The notes: generated by a model not told the origin, from the letters alone. A DNA stretch of 64,000 nt from HLUCCA09 sp038757905 (GCA_038757905.1 JBCDGG010000006.1:8298-72297); one strand, 5' to 3'. Numbered from the stretch's first letter, positions 1-8,473 are shown. Translations and numbers: made by a program.

Positions 1-21
1 CCAACGTGATAGCCCAGGGGC

Positions 22-183
22 ATGGATCCGGTTTCGATCACCTATTACGCCCTCGTCTGCGGCGTGCTTGCGGGGTTTCTGCCGCCCAGGATGGGCCGCC
101 TGGCAAAAATCGCGGTCGGGATCGCGGTCGGTCTGATCGCGGCCGCCATTCTGCCCGCCCTGCGGGCGCTCGCCGGGATGTAG
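22..183 (+). CDS. Small two-helix membrane protein, unknown function
   Basis: A 53-residue protein is encoded here, starting at an ATG preceded by an AGGGG ribosome-binding site. Two hydrophobic stretches are visible, about residues 6-20 and 28-48, separated by a short basic loop (PPRMGRLAK), which suggests a helical hairpin in the inner membrane. The stop codon lies 12 bp before the GTG of the saccharopine dehydrogenase gene, so the two are probably co-transcribed. I do not recognise a named family. Coding is inferred from the ribosome-binding site, the amphipathic pattern and the tight spacing. Confidence 0.6.
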   Translation: MDPVSITYYALVCGVLAGFLPPRMGRLAKIAVGIAVGLIAAAILPALRALAGM

Positions 184-195
184 GGGGCGCGGCGC

Positions 196-1269
196 GTGAC
201 GCATTTGTGGGTGAGGGCGGAGGAGCGCGCGAACGAGCGGCGTGTCGGGCTGATGCCCGACGGCGTGGCGGAGTTGCGAGCCGCCGGGATGCGGGTGACC
301 GTCGAGGAGAGTGCGGCAAGGGCCGTCGCGATCGACGGGTACCGCCGGGCCGGGGCCGACATCGCCCCGGCGGGGAGCTGGCGCGCAGCGCCTTTGGCGG
401 CGCTGATCTTCGGGCTGAAGGAGCTGCCCGACGACGGGACCGCGCTCCCCCATCGTCACATCCTCTTTGGGCACGCCTATAAGGGGCAGCCCGCCGGCCA
501 GCGTCTGCTGTCGCGCTTCGCGCGGGGCGGGGGGATGTTGCTCGATCTGGAGTATCTGACAGATGCGGCGGGGCGGCGTCTGGCCGCGTTCGGCTATTGG
601 GCCGGGTTCGCCGGGGCGGCGGTGTCGCTAAAGTGTTGGGCGGCGCAGGAGCGGGGCGACCTGTGCGGCCCGGTGCATGTCTGGGACAGTCAGCAGGCGC
701 TGCTGGAGGAGGGCCGCGCCGCGCTCGGCGCCCTGGGCAACACCGCGCCTCCCGAGGCGATCATCATCGGAGCAAAGGGGCGGGTGGGCTCCGGCGCGGC
801 CGATTACTGCCGCGCGATGGGCCTGGGCACGACGCTCTGGGATATGGAGGAGACCGCCCATGGCGGCCCCTATCCGGAGGTTCTGGACCACGCGATCTTT
901 CTCAACTGCATCCTCGCGCAGCCCGGCGCCCCGGTCTTCCTGCCCGCCTCCGCCGTCGAGGCGAAGCGCCGCTTGCGGGTCGTGGGAGATATCGCCTGCG
1001 ATCCCACGTCGGAGTTCTCTCCGATCAAGATCTACGACCGGGTCACGACGTGGGCGGCGCCCGCGCTGCGCGTGGCGGACGATCCCATCCTCGACGTCAT
1101 GGCGATCGACAACCTGCCCTCGCTGCTTCCGGCAGAAAGCTCCGCCGACTTTGCGGCGCAGCTGCTTCCCGTCCTGCGGGACCTGCCGGCTTATGAGGCC
1201 GGGGACCAGGGAGCCTGGGTGCGGGCCGAGGCCCTGTTTCACCGCCATGCGCCAAAGGAGGCAGAATGA
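196..1269 (+). CDS. Saccharopine dehydrogenase, NAD+ L-lysine-forming type
   Basis: The 357-residue protein resembles LYS1-type saccharopine dehydrogenases, which interconvert L-lysine plus 2-oxoglutarate and saccharopine with NAD(H). The N-terminus (VRAEERANERRVGLMPDGV) is the typical alanine-dehydrogenase/LYS1 opening, and a nucleotide-binding segment IIIGAKGRVGSGA lies near residue 192. Length is normal for the family. The start is a GTG 12 bp after the small membrane protein; there is no better upstream ATG in frame. Its stop overlaps the start of the next gene in ATGA, so the two dehydrogenases are translationally coupled. In bacteria this pair most likely serves lysine catabolism through saccharopine and aminoadipate semialdehyde. 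Confidence 0.9.
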   Translation: MTHLWVRAEERANERRVGLMPDGVAELRAAGMRVTVEESAARAVAIDGYRRAGADIAPAGSWRAAPLAALIFGLKELPDDGTALPHRHILFGHAYKGQPAGQRLLSRFARGGGMLLDLEYLTDAAGRRLAAFGYWAGFAGAAVSLKCWAAQERGDLCGPVHVWDSQQALLEEGRAALGALGNTAPPEAIIIGAKGRVGSGAADYCRAMGLGTTLWDMEETAHGGPYPEVLDHAIFLNCILAQPGAPVFLPASAVEAKRRLRVVGDIACDPTSEFSPIKIYDRVTTWAAPALRVADDPILDVMAIDNLPSLLPAESSADFAAQLLPVLRDLPAYEAGDQGAWVRAEALFHRHAPKEAE

Positions 1270-2408
1270 CGATTCACTGGTGTGGCACCGGCCTGTCGGC
1301 CATCCCAGGGCTGCGGGCCCTGCTCGAAGCCGGGCAGGAGGTTTGCGTCTGGAACCGGACCGTTGCGCGCGCCGAGGCCGCCGTGGGCGACCTGACGTCG
1401 TGGATCGAGCCCTTTTCGCTGGGCACCTTGCAGGCGGCGCTGACGCCCGGCGACATCGTCGTGTCGATGCTGCCGGGCGACTGGCATGTGCCGCTGGCAC
1501 GTGCATGCCTGGCCGAAGGCGCGCATTTCGTGTCGTCGAGCTACATCTCGCCGGACATGCGCGCGCTGGACACCGAGGCGCGCGAGGCTGGTTTGCGCGT
1601 TGTGAACGAGGTGGGCCTCGATCCAGGGATCGACCATTTGATGGCCCATTGGCTGGTGGCGGATATGAAGGCGGCCGGGCAGGCGGCTCCGGAGGCGGAG
1701 TATTCCTTTCTGTCCTATTGCGGGGGCGTGCCGAAGGAGGCGAACGCGTTCCGCTACAAGTTCTCATGGTCGCCCCTCGGTGTTCTCAAGGCGCTCCGCT
1801 CGCCGTCCGTGTCGATCCGGGATTATGCGACCCTGGAGGTGCAGCGGCCGTGGGACGCGCTCACCGCCTATGCCGCGCCGCTCGACCCGCCCGAGACCTT
1901 CGAGGTTTATCCCAACCGCGACTCGCGCCCCTTTCTGGCGGAGTACGGGTTTGAGCCATCCTGGCGCGTGCGCGAGTTCGTGCGCGGAACGATGCGCCTG
2001 AACGGCTGGGCCGATGCCTGGGCCGACATCTTCGCCGAGGTGGAAACGCTGAGCGGGGACGCGGGCGAGGCGCGCCTTGGCGCGTTGTCGGAAACGCTCT
2101 GGGCGGCGCATGCCTACGAAGACGGGGAGCCCGACCGCGTGGTGCTCTGCGTGGCGCTCGAGGTCCGGGAGGGCGGCGTACCGCGCTACCACAAGACCTA
2201 TGCGCTCGACGCCTGGGGCGATGCGCGCGGCTTCGCGATGGGGCGGTTGGTCTCCCATATGGTGCGCCTCGCCGTCGAGGCGGTACAGAGCCGCGCGATC
2301 CCTGCCGGTGTGACGGCGGCGCCGTCCGATCCGAAGCTCGTGTCGGACTGGCTTGGGCATGTCGACGTTCAGGCGCAGCGCCTGCGCGTCGTGGATCACC
2401 TCGCCTGA
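1266..2408 (+). CDS. Saccharopine dehydrogenase-like, L-glutamate-forming (LYS9 type)
   Basis: This 380-residue protein belongs to the LYS9/saccharopine dehydrogenase family. It opens with a Rossmann dinucleotide-binding strand (IHWCGTGLSAIPGL), and the middle contains the catalytic-domain segment NEVGLDPGIDHLMAH, which is diagnostic for saccharopine and homospermidine synthase-type enzymes. It should oxidise saccharopine to glutamate and 2-aminoadipate 6-semialdehyde, completing the reaction pair begun by the upstream gene. The ATG overlaps the upstream stop by four bases. The gene is convergent with the DUF3775 gene. The exact cofactor (NAD or NADP) cannot be told from the sequence by eye. 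Confidence 0.88.
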   Translation: MTIHWCGTGLSAIPGLRALLEAGQEVCVWNRTVARAEAAVGDLTSWIEPFSLGTLQAALTPGDIVVSMLPGDWHVPLARACLAEGAHFVSSSYISPDMRALDTEAREAGLRVVNEVGLDPGIDHLMAHWLVADMKAAGQAAPEAEYSFLSYCGGVPKEANAFRYKFSWSPLGVLKALRSPSVSIRDYATLEVQRPWDALTAYAAPLDPPETFEVYPNRDSRPFLAEYGFEPSWRVREFVRGTMRLNGWADAWADIFAEVETLSGDAGEARLGALSETLWAAHAYEDGEPDRVVLCVALEVREGGVPRYHKTYALDAWGDARGFAMGRLVSHMVRLAVEAVQSRAIPAGVTAAPSDPKLVSDWLGHVDVQAQRLRVVDHLA

Positions 2409-2544
2409 TTGGATCTGTGGAACGGCGTCGCGGCCAAGATGCCTTCCTGCGACCGGCTCGCACATGGCCCGGCCCGCCAATGCCGCCGGTTTGCCCGACC
2501 CGTCTGCGCCTGACCCCTGCCAAGGCCCGTCGGGGACGCCCGGA

Positions 2545-2865
2545 TCAGTCGCGGAGGTGATCCTCCTCCTCGGTCACGTCGAGACCGAGCGCCTCCATCC
2601 CGGCTTCCAGATAATCGGCCAATCCGGGCTCCCCCGCGAGGTAGGTTTCTGTGGGGGATGTCCGCTCCTGGGCGGCCACGCGCATGGCTTCTTCGACTTC
2701 CGCGGCCTCGAAGCTTTCCCGCCCCACCCACATGCAGGCGACCAGCGAGATCTGTTCGTCTTCGTTTAACCCGCTGATGTAGTCGATCAGCCGAGGGTGA
2801 TCCGGTCCGAGATCCCGGGCGAGCGCGATCACGCGAACGACTTTTCCGGTGCTGATGTCGAGCAT
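2545..2865 (-). CDS. DUF3775 domain protein
   Basis: A 106-residue acidic protein. Features such as LIDYISGLNEDEQISLVACMWVG (split here: LIDYISGLNEDEQ, then ISLVACMWVGRE) match my memory of the DUF3775 family, which is small, widespread in alphaproteobacteria and functionally uncharacterised. The chosen ATG is preceded by a strong GGGAGGG ribosome-binding site; the open frame continues upstream, but that part is low-complexity and arginine-rich. No signal peptide or membrane segment is seen. The gene lies 91 bp downstream of the SDR gene on the same strand and could be the last member of that operon. Confidence 0.75.
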   Translation of the reverse strand: MLDISTGKVVRVIALARDLGPDHPRLIDYISGLNEDEQISLVACMWVGRESFEAAEVEEAMRVAAQERTSPTETYLAGEPGLADYLEAGMEALGLDVTEEEDHLRD

Positions 2866-2956
2866 GGCTCCCTCCCCTGTGTAGTGCCAGTGTCGCGCTG
2901 CGACGGAGCGGGTGCAAGCGGCAAGGGGACGCGGCTGGCCGCCTCCTTCCAAGCCT

Positions 2957-3691
2957 TTAGCGGCCGAAGAGGCGGAAATAGAGCCCGTCCGGAAGGAACT
3001 GCGATCCCCGGAACACCCATGAAAACAGGGTGGGGAAGCTCAGTTTGAAGCGATTGGTTTGCATGAACTCGAACATCACCTGCGCGGCGGGCTCGGGATC
3101 CATGATGAACGGCATGGCGAACTCGTTCTTGTCCGTCAGGCGGGTGCGGATGAAGCCCGGATTGATCACCTGCACCGCCACGCCGGTTTTGCGCAGGTCG
3201 CATTGCATCGACTCCGCCATGGACATCGTGCCGGCCTTCGAGGCCGTGTAGCCGATCGAGCCCGGAAGGCCGCGAAAACCGGACAGAGAGCCGGTGATGA
3301 CGATGTGGCCCGCATCTTTCGCGACCATCGGCGGCACGGCCTGTCCGAGCACCCGCGCGAGGCCGGTGAAGTTGATGTCGCACATCGCGGTGACCTGATC
3401 GGCGTTCCAGTCTTGCGCGGCCTGGGGCCAGTAGACGCCGGCAAGAAAGACGACGCCGTCGAGATCTCCCGCCTGTGCGGCGGCCTCCTTGACACTGGCA
3501 TCGTCGGAGATGTCGCAGGGCGCGACCGTGGTCGGCCCCGGCAGCTCCGCGGCCAGATCCTCCAGCCGGGCCCGATCCCGCGCGGAGAGAACCAGATGCG
3601 CGCCCGCGCGGCTCATGGCGGCGCAAAGCGCCCGCCCCAGCCCCTCGGAGGCGCCCACCACCCAATAGCGTTTGCCCGCCCAGTCTCTCAT
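2957..3691 (-). CDS. SDR family oxidoreductase in RpoE-linked operon
   Basis: A 244-residue classical short-chain dehydrogenase/reductase. It shows the cofactor motif GASEGLG near residue 15, the catalytic Ser in TGSLSG, and the YTASK motif around residue 150. It is the distal gene of the operon FAD protein-DUF1365-MFS-DUF3833-SDR. That order matches the Rhodobacter sphaeroides RSP_1091-RSP_1087 region as I remember it, a core part of the RpoE singlet-oxygen response. Two starts are possible (GTG at 3697 or ATG at 3691); neither has a convincing ribosome-binding site and I chose the ATG. The physiological substrate is unknown; a lipid-derived carbonyl is plausible given the context. Confidence 0.85.
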   Translation of the reverse strand: MRDWAGKRYWVVGASEGLGRALCAAMSRAGAHLVLSARDRARLEDLAAELPGPTTVAPCDISDDASVKEAAAQAGDLDGVVFLAGVYWPQAAQDWNADQVTAMCDINFTGLARVLGQAVPPMVAKDAGHIVITGSLSGFRGLPGSIGYTASKAGTMSMAESMQCDLRKTGVAVQVINPGFIRTRLTDKNEFAMPFIMDPEPAAQVMFEFMQTNRFKLSFPTLFSWVFRGSQFLPDGLYFRLFGR

Positions 3692-3740
3692 TCCCACAAT
3701 CCCATCGTTGATCCGTTGGCGGAGGTCGCTTCTTGCGGCG

Positions 3741-4298
3741 CTACGCCTTGTCGGCCGGGCGCATCGAGGCCACCAGCTCGGCCACCTTGATGCCGAACTT
3801 CCGGAACTGGCTCCGGTTGATGATCGTCCCGTTCTCCATCAGGTACATCCAATCCTGCACGTCGAGCACATGGCCCCCGGCTTCCTTGGGCATACGGATC
3901 CGATAGGACAACATCAACGTGGGCCCCGATTGTTTGCCGCGCCCCGTCCCGACGAGATCCAGCGCCGTGGCGCGCACGGTCTCGTTCGGCCCGGTGATGA
4001 GCGTCCACTCCCGGTCCTGCGTGCGGCCCGAATCGTAGCGGAAGTGCTCCGTCATGCGGCCGGTGTCCCCATCCCATGTGGCGTGGAAATCCGCAGTGAA
4101 GCGCGACACGACGCGCCCCATCGGGCCATAGATCACGCCTTCGCACAGGATCGGCCCGTTGATATGCGTCTTGATGTCGAAGGTGGGCGCGCCGGCCTCG
4201 GCGTAGTCGGCCGGTTTCTGCGCGGGGAAGTCGGCGAGCCAGACGCGCGCGGCGACGGCGGCAAGGATGGCGAGAAGCAGCAGGGCGAGAACGGTCAT
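3741..4298 (-). CDS. DUF3833 family protein, membrane-anchored
   Basis: A 185-residue protein with one N-terminal hydrophobic segment (about residues 2-20) followed by a soluble domain with features I associate with DUF3833 (GPILCEGVIYGPMGRVVSRF, then TEHFRYDSGR). There is no lipobox cysteine, so it is a signal-anchor or secreted protein, facing the periplasm if the anchor is N-in. It overlaps the MFS gene in ATGA, so it is translationally coupled. Function is unknown. Its constant association with the FAD/DUF1365 pair suggests a role in the lipid-linked oxidative-stress response. Confidence 0.83.
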   Translation of the reverse strand: MTVLALLLLAILAAVAARVWLADFPAQKPADYAEAGAPTFDIKTHINGPILCEGVIYGPMGRVVSRFTADFHATWDGDTGRMTEHFRYDSGRTQDREWTLITGPNETVRATALDLVGTGRGKQSGPTLMLSYRIRMPKEAGGHVLDVQDWMYLMENGTIINRSQFRKFGIKVAELVASMRPADKA

Positions 4299-5560
4299 TC
4301 GATGTCTTCCATTGGTGTTGTGGCGAGCAGGGCAATGGCCACCAGCTTCAACAGGCAGGGGACAAGAGCATAGAGATAGGTCAGAAGTCGGAGCGCGCTT
4401 TCGGGGTTGTTCTGCCCGGCGCCCGCGGTGAACCCCGCGCCTTCGAGCAGGGGAAGAAGAAGCGCGGCGGCGAAGGCCAGCGTGAACTTAGAGGTGAAGG
4501 ACCACAGCCCGAAGCCCTGACCGCCGTTCGGCGAGATCCTGGCCATCCGCCGCGCAAAGAGCGCGGGCAGCAGCGTCAGATCGGCCCCGATCGTTGCGCC
4601 CGAGGCGATGCACACAAGGGCGAACAGGGTCGTATCGCCGGGCCCGAGCGTGAGCACCACCGTGAAGGAGGCGATGGCCAGCACCATCGCGCAGAGCAGC
4701 ACGGGCTTTTCGCCGAAACGGCGCGCCAGAGCAGACCACACCGGCGCCGAGGCCGCCGCGGCCAGGAAGAAGAGCACGAGCAACGGCCCCTCCCATCCCG
4801 GGGCCTCCAGCCGGCTCTCCACATAGAACAGAAAGAGCGTCGACGAGACGGCGAGCGGCGTGGCGTTTGCCAGCGCGATCAGCAGCAGCCGCCGCGCCAT
4901 GCGGTCGCCCAGAATGTGCCCGATGGGTGTCGGCTCCGCCCGCGCGACGCTGCCCCATTCCGGCGCCATGGCCAGCCCGGCTAGGAGCGCGACCGCGGCA
5001 AACCCCCACGCGAATACCGCGAACGGGCTGGGCACGACGCCGGTGAGCAGGGTCGGCGCCACGGCGGCGATGCAGACGCCCAGCAGCGCCCCGGTTTCGC
5101 GCCACCCCGCGAGGCGGACATGGCCCGACGTGTCGCCGCCCTGCGCCAGCGCTCCGGCCTTTACGACACCGCGGGCGTAGAAGTTGATGGTGAGAAACGA
5201 GAACGCGGTGAACAGCCCCGTGATCGCGATCCCGAACCACAGCAACGGAGCTCCGGGATGGGGCATTGCAAAGAGCGCCAGCATCGAGCCCGCCAGCACG
5301 ATGACGCCCGCGCCGACGGACAGGCCCCGCCACCGCCCCAGCCGTTCGGACAGCCAGCCGAGGGCCGGATCCTGCACCACGTCGAACAGGCGCAGGCCGA
5401 ACAGGATCGCACCCAGGGCCGTGAGAGAGACTCCGTAAGTGTCGGCATAGAACTTCGGCGCGTAGATGTAGATCGGCAGGCCCGCGCCAGACAAGACGGC
5501 GGCATAGAGCGAGTAGGCCCAGAGCCTGTCCGATCCGGGGCGCGCCACCGTTGCCGTCAC
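4295..5560 (-). CDS. MFS/GPH-type transporter in RpoE-linked operon
   Basis: A 421-residue polytopic membrane protein with about twelve hydrophobic segments. The N-terminal half carries LFGLRLFDVVQDPALGWLSE, the loop 2-3 signature of the glycoside-pentoside-hexuronide and related MFS carriers (R.D...DP..G). The start is taken as the GTG overlapping the DUF1365 stop in GTGA; the longer open frame upstream duplicates DUF1365 coding sequence and lacks a leader-like character. It is the third gene of the operon. The substrate is unknown; a lipid or lipid precursor is possible but is inference. Confidence 0.85.
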   Translation of the reverse strand: MTATVARPGSDRLWAYSLYAAVLSGAGLPIYIYAPKFYADTYGVSLTALGAILFGLRLFDVVQDPALGWLSERLGRWRGLSVGAGVIVLAGSMLALFAMPHPGAPLLWFGIAITGLFTAFSFLTINFYARGVVKAGALAQGGDTSGHVRLAGWRETGALLGVCIAAVAPTLLTGVVPSPFAVFAWGFAAVALLAGLAMAPEWGSVARAEPTPIGHILGDRMARRLLLIALANATPLAVSSTLFLFYVESRLEAPGWEGPLLVLFFLAAAASAPVWSALARRFGEKPVLLCAMVLAIASFTVVLTLGPGDTTLFALVCIASGATIGADLTLLPALFARRMARISPNGGQGFGLWSFTSKFTLAFAAALLLPLLEGAGFTAGAGQNNPESALRLLTYLYALVPCLLKLVAIALLATTPMEDIE

Positions 5561-6372
5561 GAGCGCGGCACCTCGTTCTCCGGCGGCTCCGGCCGGGACC
5601 GGAAGCGCGCGCCCTTCCACCAGAGCTTCAGCGCCTGCCAGTGGATCAGGGCGAGCACGCGGCGCGAGCCGAAGGGGCGGCGCATCGCCGCCCGCACAAG
5701 GCCGACGGAAGTCAGCGGCAGGCGCGGCCCCGCGAGCGTGGCGATCAGCCCGCCCTTGCTCGCGTCGCGGCGATAATCGATCCAGACGCCCACTCGCTCC
5801 GGCGTCAGATCGAAGCGGAAGCGATACGTTCCGTCGATCGGCTGAAACGGTGAGACGTGGAAGATCTTGCGTGCCAGGAGCGTATCGTCGGGCGCGATCG
5901 GGGCCAGATCATCGCGGTGTGCGAGGTAGGAGTGACGGTCGCCATAGGTGTTGGTGACTTCCGCGATCACCACGCGCAGCGCCCCGCGCGCGTCGTGGCA
6001 GAACCAGAACGCGACCGGGTTGAAGACATGCCCGAAGACGCGCGGCTGGGCGAGCAGCAGCACCTGCCCATCGGCCACGTGCAGGCCGTGGGTCGCCAGC
6101 ACCCGGCGCACCCATCGCGCGCCCTCGCCCGCGCCGGGCGTCCCGCCGTGGTCCTTGTCGTGGATCGCGGTCAGATTGCGCGCATTCCGCGAGAAGAGGG
6201 CGGGCGCTTCGAGGGTCTGTTCGGGGTCGATCAGCAGGTAATCCACCCCGTAACGGAACGCGTTTTTCACGTCGCCGCGCCGACCGTGATAGGTCTGTCC
6301 CGGCACGTGCTGCAGGGTTGGCTGGGCCACCACCTGCGCCGTGTGGCCAAGGATATCGGAGTGAGCGTTCAT
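5557..6372 (-). CDS. DUF1365 family protein
   Basis: A 271-residue protein of the DUF1365 family, recognised from FRYGVDYLLIDPE, HDKDHGG and the NPVAFWFCHD segment. Family members are usually encoded beside a flavin amine-oxidase-like protein and a cyclopropane-fatty-acid synthase. Here the FAD partner is directly upstream with an ATGA overlap, but no cyclopropane synthase gene is present in the operon. In R. sphaeroides the equivalent gene has been linked to full activation of the RpoE response to singlet oxygen (established knowledge, from memory). The start ATG is fixed by the overlap with the FAD gene stop. Confidence 0.88.
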   Translation of the reverse strand: MNAHSDILGHTAQVVAQPTLQHVPGQTYHGRRGDVKNAFRYGVDYLLIDPEQTLEAPALFSRNARNLTAIHDKDHGGTPGAGEGARWVRRVLATHGLHVADGQVLLLAQPRVFGHVFNPVAFWFCHDARGALRVVIAEVTNTYGDRHSYLAHRDDLAPIAPDDTLLARKIFHVSPFQPIDGTYRFRFDLTPERVGVWIDYRRDASKGGLIATLAGPRLPLTSVGLVRAAMRRPFGSRRVLALIHWQALKLWWKGARFRSRPEPPENEVPRS

Positions 6373-7664
6373 TCGGCAGCGATCCCCGTGGCCTCCTGGC
6401 TTTCGATGCCGCGGACGACATCGACCGCGCTCGACAGGCCATCCTCGTGAAAGCCGTTCTTCATCCAGGCTCCGCAGAACCACGTGTGGTGCATGCCGTT
6501 GGTGGCCGCAAGGCGTTCGCGGGCCGCAAGGGCCGCCAGATCGAACATCGGATGATGCAGCACCGTGACATCGTGGATCAGATCCTCACGGATCCGGTGG
6601 GTGGCGTTCAGCGTGACAAACAGCGGATCGTCCTTCGGGATCGGCTGAAGGCGGTTCATCCAGTAGGTGACGCCGATCCGGTCCGGCCGCCCCGTGCCGT
6701 CTTCGGTGTAGTTCCAGGATGACCAGCAGAGCCGCCGCTTGGGCATGATCGACGTGTCCGCGTGCAGCACGACGTCGTTCGGCTGGTACTTGATCGCGCC
6801 AAGCTGCGCCCGTTCGGCCGGGGTAGCGTCCGACAGCAGCGCGAGAGACTGATCGGAATGGGTGGCCAGCACGACCTCGTCGAAGCTCTCCCACTCGTCG
6901 CCGCGCAGGCGGATGTCGGCGCCCATCTCGTGGCGCCGGATGCCTGCGACCGGTGCGCCGAGCTTCACCTCCACCCCCTTACGCAGCATTGCGGCATGGA
7001 GGCGGGTGACATATTCGATGGAGCCGCCCGGGATCGTGTACCATTGGTGCTGCCCGCGATAATCGAGCAGCGCGTGATTGCGGAAAAAGTCCATCATGGC
7101 GCGGGCGGGGAAATCCAGGATCTTGTCGACCGGCGTCGACCAGATCGCACCGGAGAACGGCGTCAGGTAGTAATCCTTGAACCACGGGCCGAGGCGGAGC
7201 GCCTCGATCAGCGCACCGATGGTCATGTCCGGGGTCGCGACGCGTTCGGCTTCCTGGTTGAAGCGCATGATGTCGCGGATCATCCGCAGGAATGCCGGCC
7301 GGCCGGCATTGCGGCGCTGGGCGAAGATGGCGTTGTAGGAGGCCAGGCCGTATTCCATCCAGCCGTCGCGGATCGACGCGCCGAAGGACATGTCGCTGTT
7401 GGCGCGGGGCACCTCGAGCTCGTCGAACAGCGCGGTGAGGTGGGGATAGTTCGGCTCGTTGAAGACGATGAATCCGGTGTCCACCGGCTGGTCGCCACGC
7501 TTGCCCGCGATCTTGGTCCGGGCGTGCCCGCCAAGGCGCGGTTCGGCCTCGATCAGCGTCACATGATGGGTGTCCGCCAGCATGTGGGCGGCACCCATGC
7601 CGGAGATCCCGGCACCAATGACGGCAATCCGCTTGGGAGCGGGTGAGAGGGCTTCGAATGGCAT
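6369..7664 (-). CDS. FAD-dependent amine-oxidase-like protein
   Basis: A 431-residue flavoprotein. It begins with an ADP-binding Rossmann motif (VIGAGISGMGAAHML) and a second conserved stretch, RLGGHARTK, typical of the amine oxidase/protoporphyrinogen oxidase superfamily; the C-terminus has the FAD-closing region FCGAWMKNGFHEDGLSSA. Unlike true amine oxidases, these DUF1365-linked proteins are connected with unsaturated or branched fatty-acid chemistry and with singlet-oxygen signalling in R. sphaeroides (RSP_1091, from memory). It is the first gene of the operon, divergent from rpoE, and has its own ECF-type promoter. The frame is open far upstream, but the ATG at 7664 follows that promoter and gives the normal family N-terminus. 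Confidence 0.9.
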   Translation of the reverse strand: MPFEALSPAPKRIAVIGAGISGMGAAHMLADTHHVTLIEAEPRLGGHARTKIAGKRGDQPVDTGFIVFNEPNYPHLTALFDELEVPRANSDMSFGASIRDGWMEYGLASYNAIFAQRRNAGRPAFLRMIRDIMRFNQEAERVATPDMTIGALIEALRLGPWFKDYYLTPFSGAIWSTPVDKILDFPARAMMDFFRNHALLDYRGQHQWYTIPGGSIEYVTRLHAAMLRKGVEVKLGAPVAGIRRHEMGADIRLRGDEWESFDEVVLATHSDQSLALLSDATPAERAQLGAIKYQPNDVVLHADTSIMPKRRLCWSSWNYTEDGTGRPDRIGVTYWMNRLQPIPKDDPLFVTLNATHRIREDLIHDVTVLHHPMFDLAALAARERLAATNGMHHTWFCGAWMKNGFHEDGLSSAVDVVRGIESQEATGIAAE

Positions 7665-7694
7665 GGAGGGACTTTCCTGGTGATCACGTCGAGG

Positions 7695-7722
7695 GAAACG
7701 TAGATCGAATGGAACCGGATCA
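7695..7722 (-). promoter_or_regulatory. RpoE-type ECF promoter for the FAD/DUF1365 operon
   Basis: On the minus strand, TGATCC (7722-7717) is followed after 16 bp by CGTTTC (7700-7695). The -35 is identical to that of the rpoE promoter on the other strand, and the CGT is at exactly the same spacing. The start codon of the FAD gene lies about 30 bp downstream. This supports direct RpoE control of the operon. Confidence 0.7.
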
Positions 7723-7735
7723 ACGGCAGAATTGT

Positions 7736-7765
7736 TGATCCGTACGCCGCCGTGCGCCGTAAGAA
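7736..7765 (+). promoter_or_regulatory. RpoE-type autoregulatory promoter of rpoE-chrR
   Basis: TGATCC at 7736-7741 and TAAGAA at 7760-7765 are separated by 18 bp, equivalent to TGATCC-N16-CGTAAGAA. This agrees with the RpoE (ECF11) consensus known from R. sphaeroides. Transcription would begin near 7772, which argues against the two ATGs at 7752 and 7770 and for the GTG start of rpoE at 7851. Confidence 0.85.
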
Positions 7766-7850
7766 GAGCATGACGATTGTTGCAGTGCAGCGGGATGCTC
7801 TCGATCCGGTGCGCGGCCCCGACGGGTTTCGCGCCAGATGGAGTTGCACC

Positions 7851-8462
7851 GTGGCCCAAGACGAGAGCCTGACACAGGGTCCGCCCTATGGCGACGCAGT
7901 CGCGCATCCACCGGGGGCAAGACGCTCGCCGGAGCGCAAGGAATGGGTCGATCACCTGCGCCGGATCCACGAAGACAAGGATCATCAGGCGTTTGCCGAG
8001 CTTTTTGCGTATTTCGCTCCGCGGGTGAAAGCGTTTCTGATGAAGGCCGGGGCAGACGAAACGACGGCCGAGGAATGCGCGCAGGATGTCATGGCGACGC
8101 TTTGGCGGAAGGCCCATATGTTCGATCCGTCCCGGGCGACCGTGGCGACGTGGATCTTCACCATTGCGCGGAACCGCCGGATCGACGTGATCCGCCGGGA
8201 GAAACGCCCCGAGCCCGAGGCCCTGCCATGGGGCCCGGAGGAGGAACCGCAGCCCTCGGATGTGATCGAGCTGCAACAGGAACGAGAGAGATTGAGCGCG
8301 GCGCTCGCACGTTTGCCCGCTAAGCAGCGGGAACTGGTCGAGAAGGCCTATTTCGGAGATCTATCGCACTCGCAGATCGCCGATGAGACGGGGCTGCCGC
8401 TGGGAACGATCAAGTCGCGCATACGCCTCGCGCTGGAGCGATTGCGCCACGAGATGAAGTAA
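7851..8462 (+). CDS. rpoE: ECF sigma factor RpoE (ECF11 group, ChrR-controlled)
   Basis: A 203-residue ECF sigma factor. Region 2 is visible as AFAELFAYFAPRVKAFLM through TVATWIFTIARNRRIDVIRR, and region 4 as LPAKQRELVEKAYFG, HSQIADETGLPLG and TIKSRIRLALERLRHEMK. In relatives it directs the response to singlet oxygen. The GTG start at 7851 has a GGAG ribosome-binding site seven bases upstream; earlier in-frame ATGs precede or coincide with the predicted transcription start. The N-terminal ~25 residues are variable and may be shorter in relatives. chrR follows after 11 bp, so the sigma/anti-sigma pair forms one operon transcribed from its own RpoE promoter. Confidence 0.95.
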   Translation: MAQDESLTQGPPYGDAVAHPPGARRSPERKEWVDHLRRIHEDKDHQAFAELFAYFAPRVKAFLMKAGADETTAEECAQDVMATLWRKAHMFDPSRATVATWIFTIARNRRIDVIRREKRPEPEALPWGPEEEPQPSDVIELQQERERLSAALARLPAKQRELVEKAYFGDLSHSQIADETGLPLGTIKSRIRLALERLRHEMK

Positions 8463-8473
8463 TTGGGTACGGA

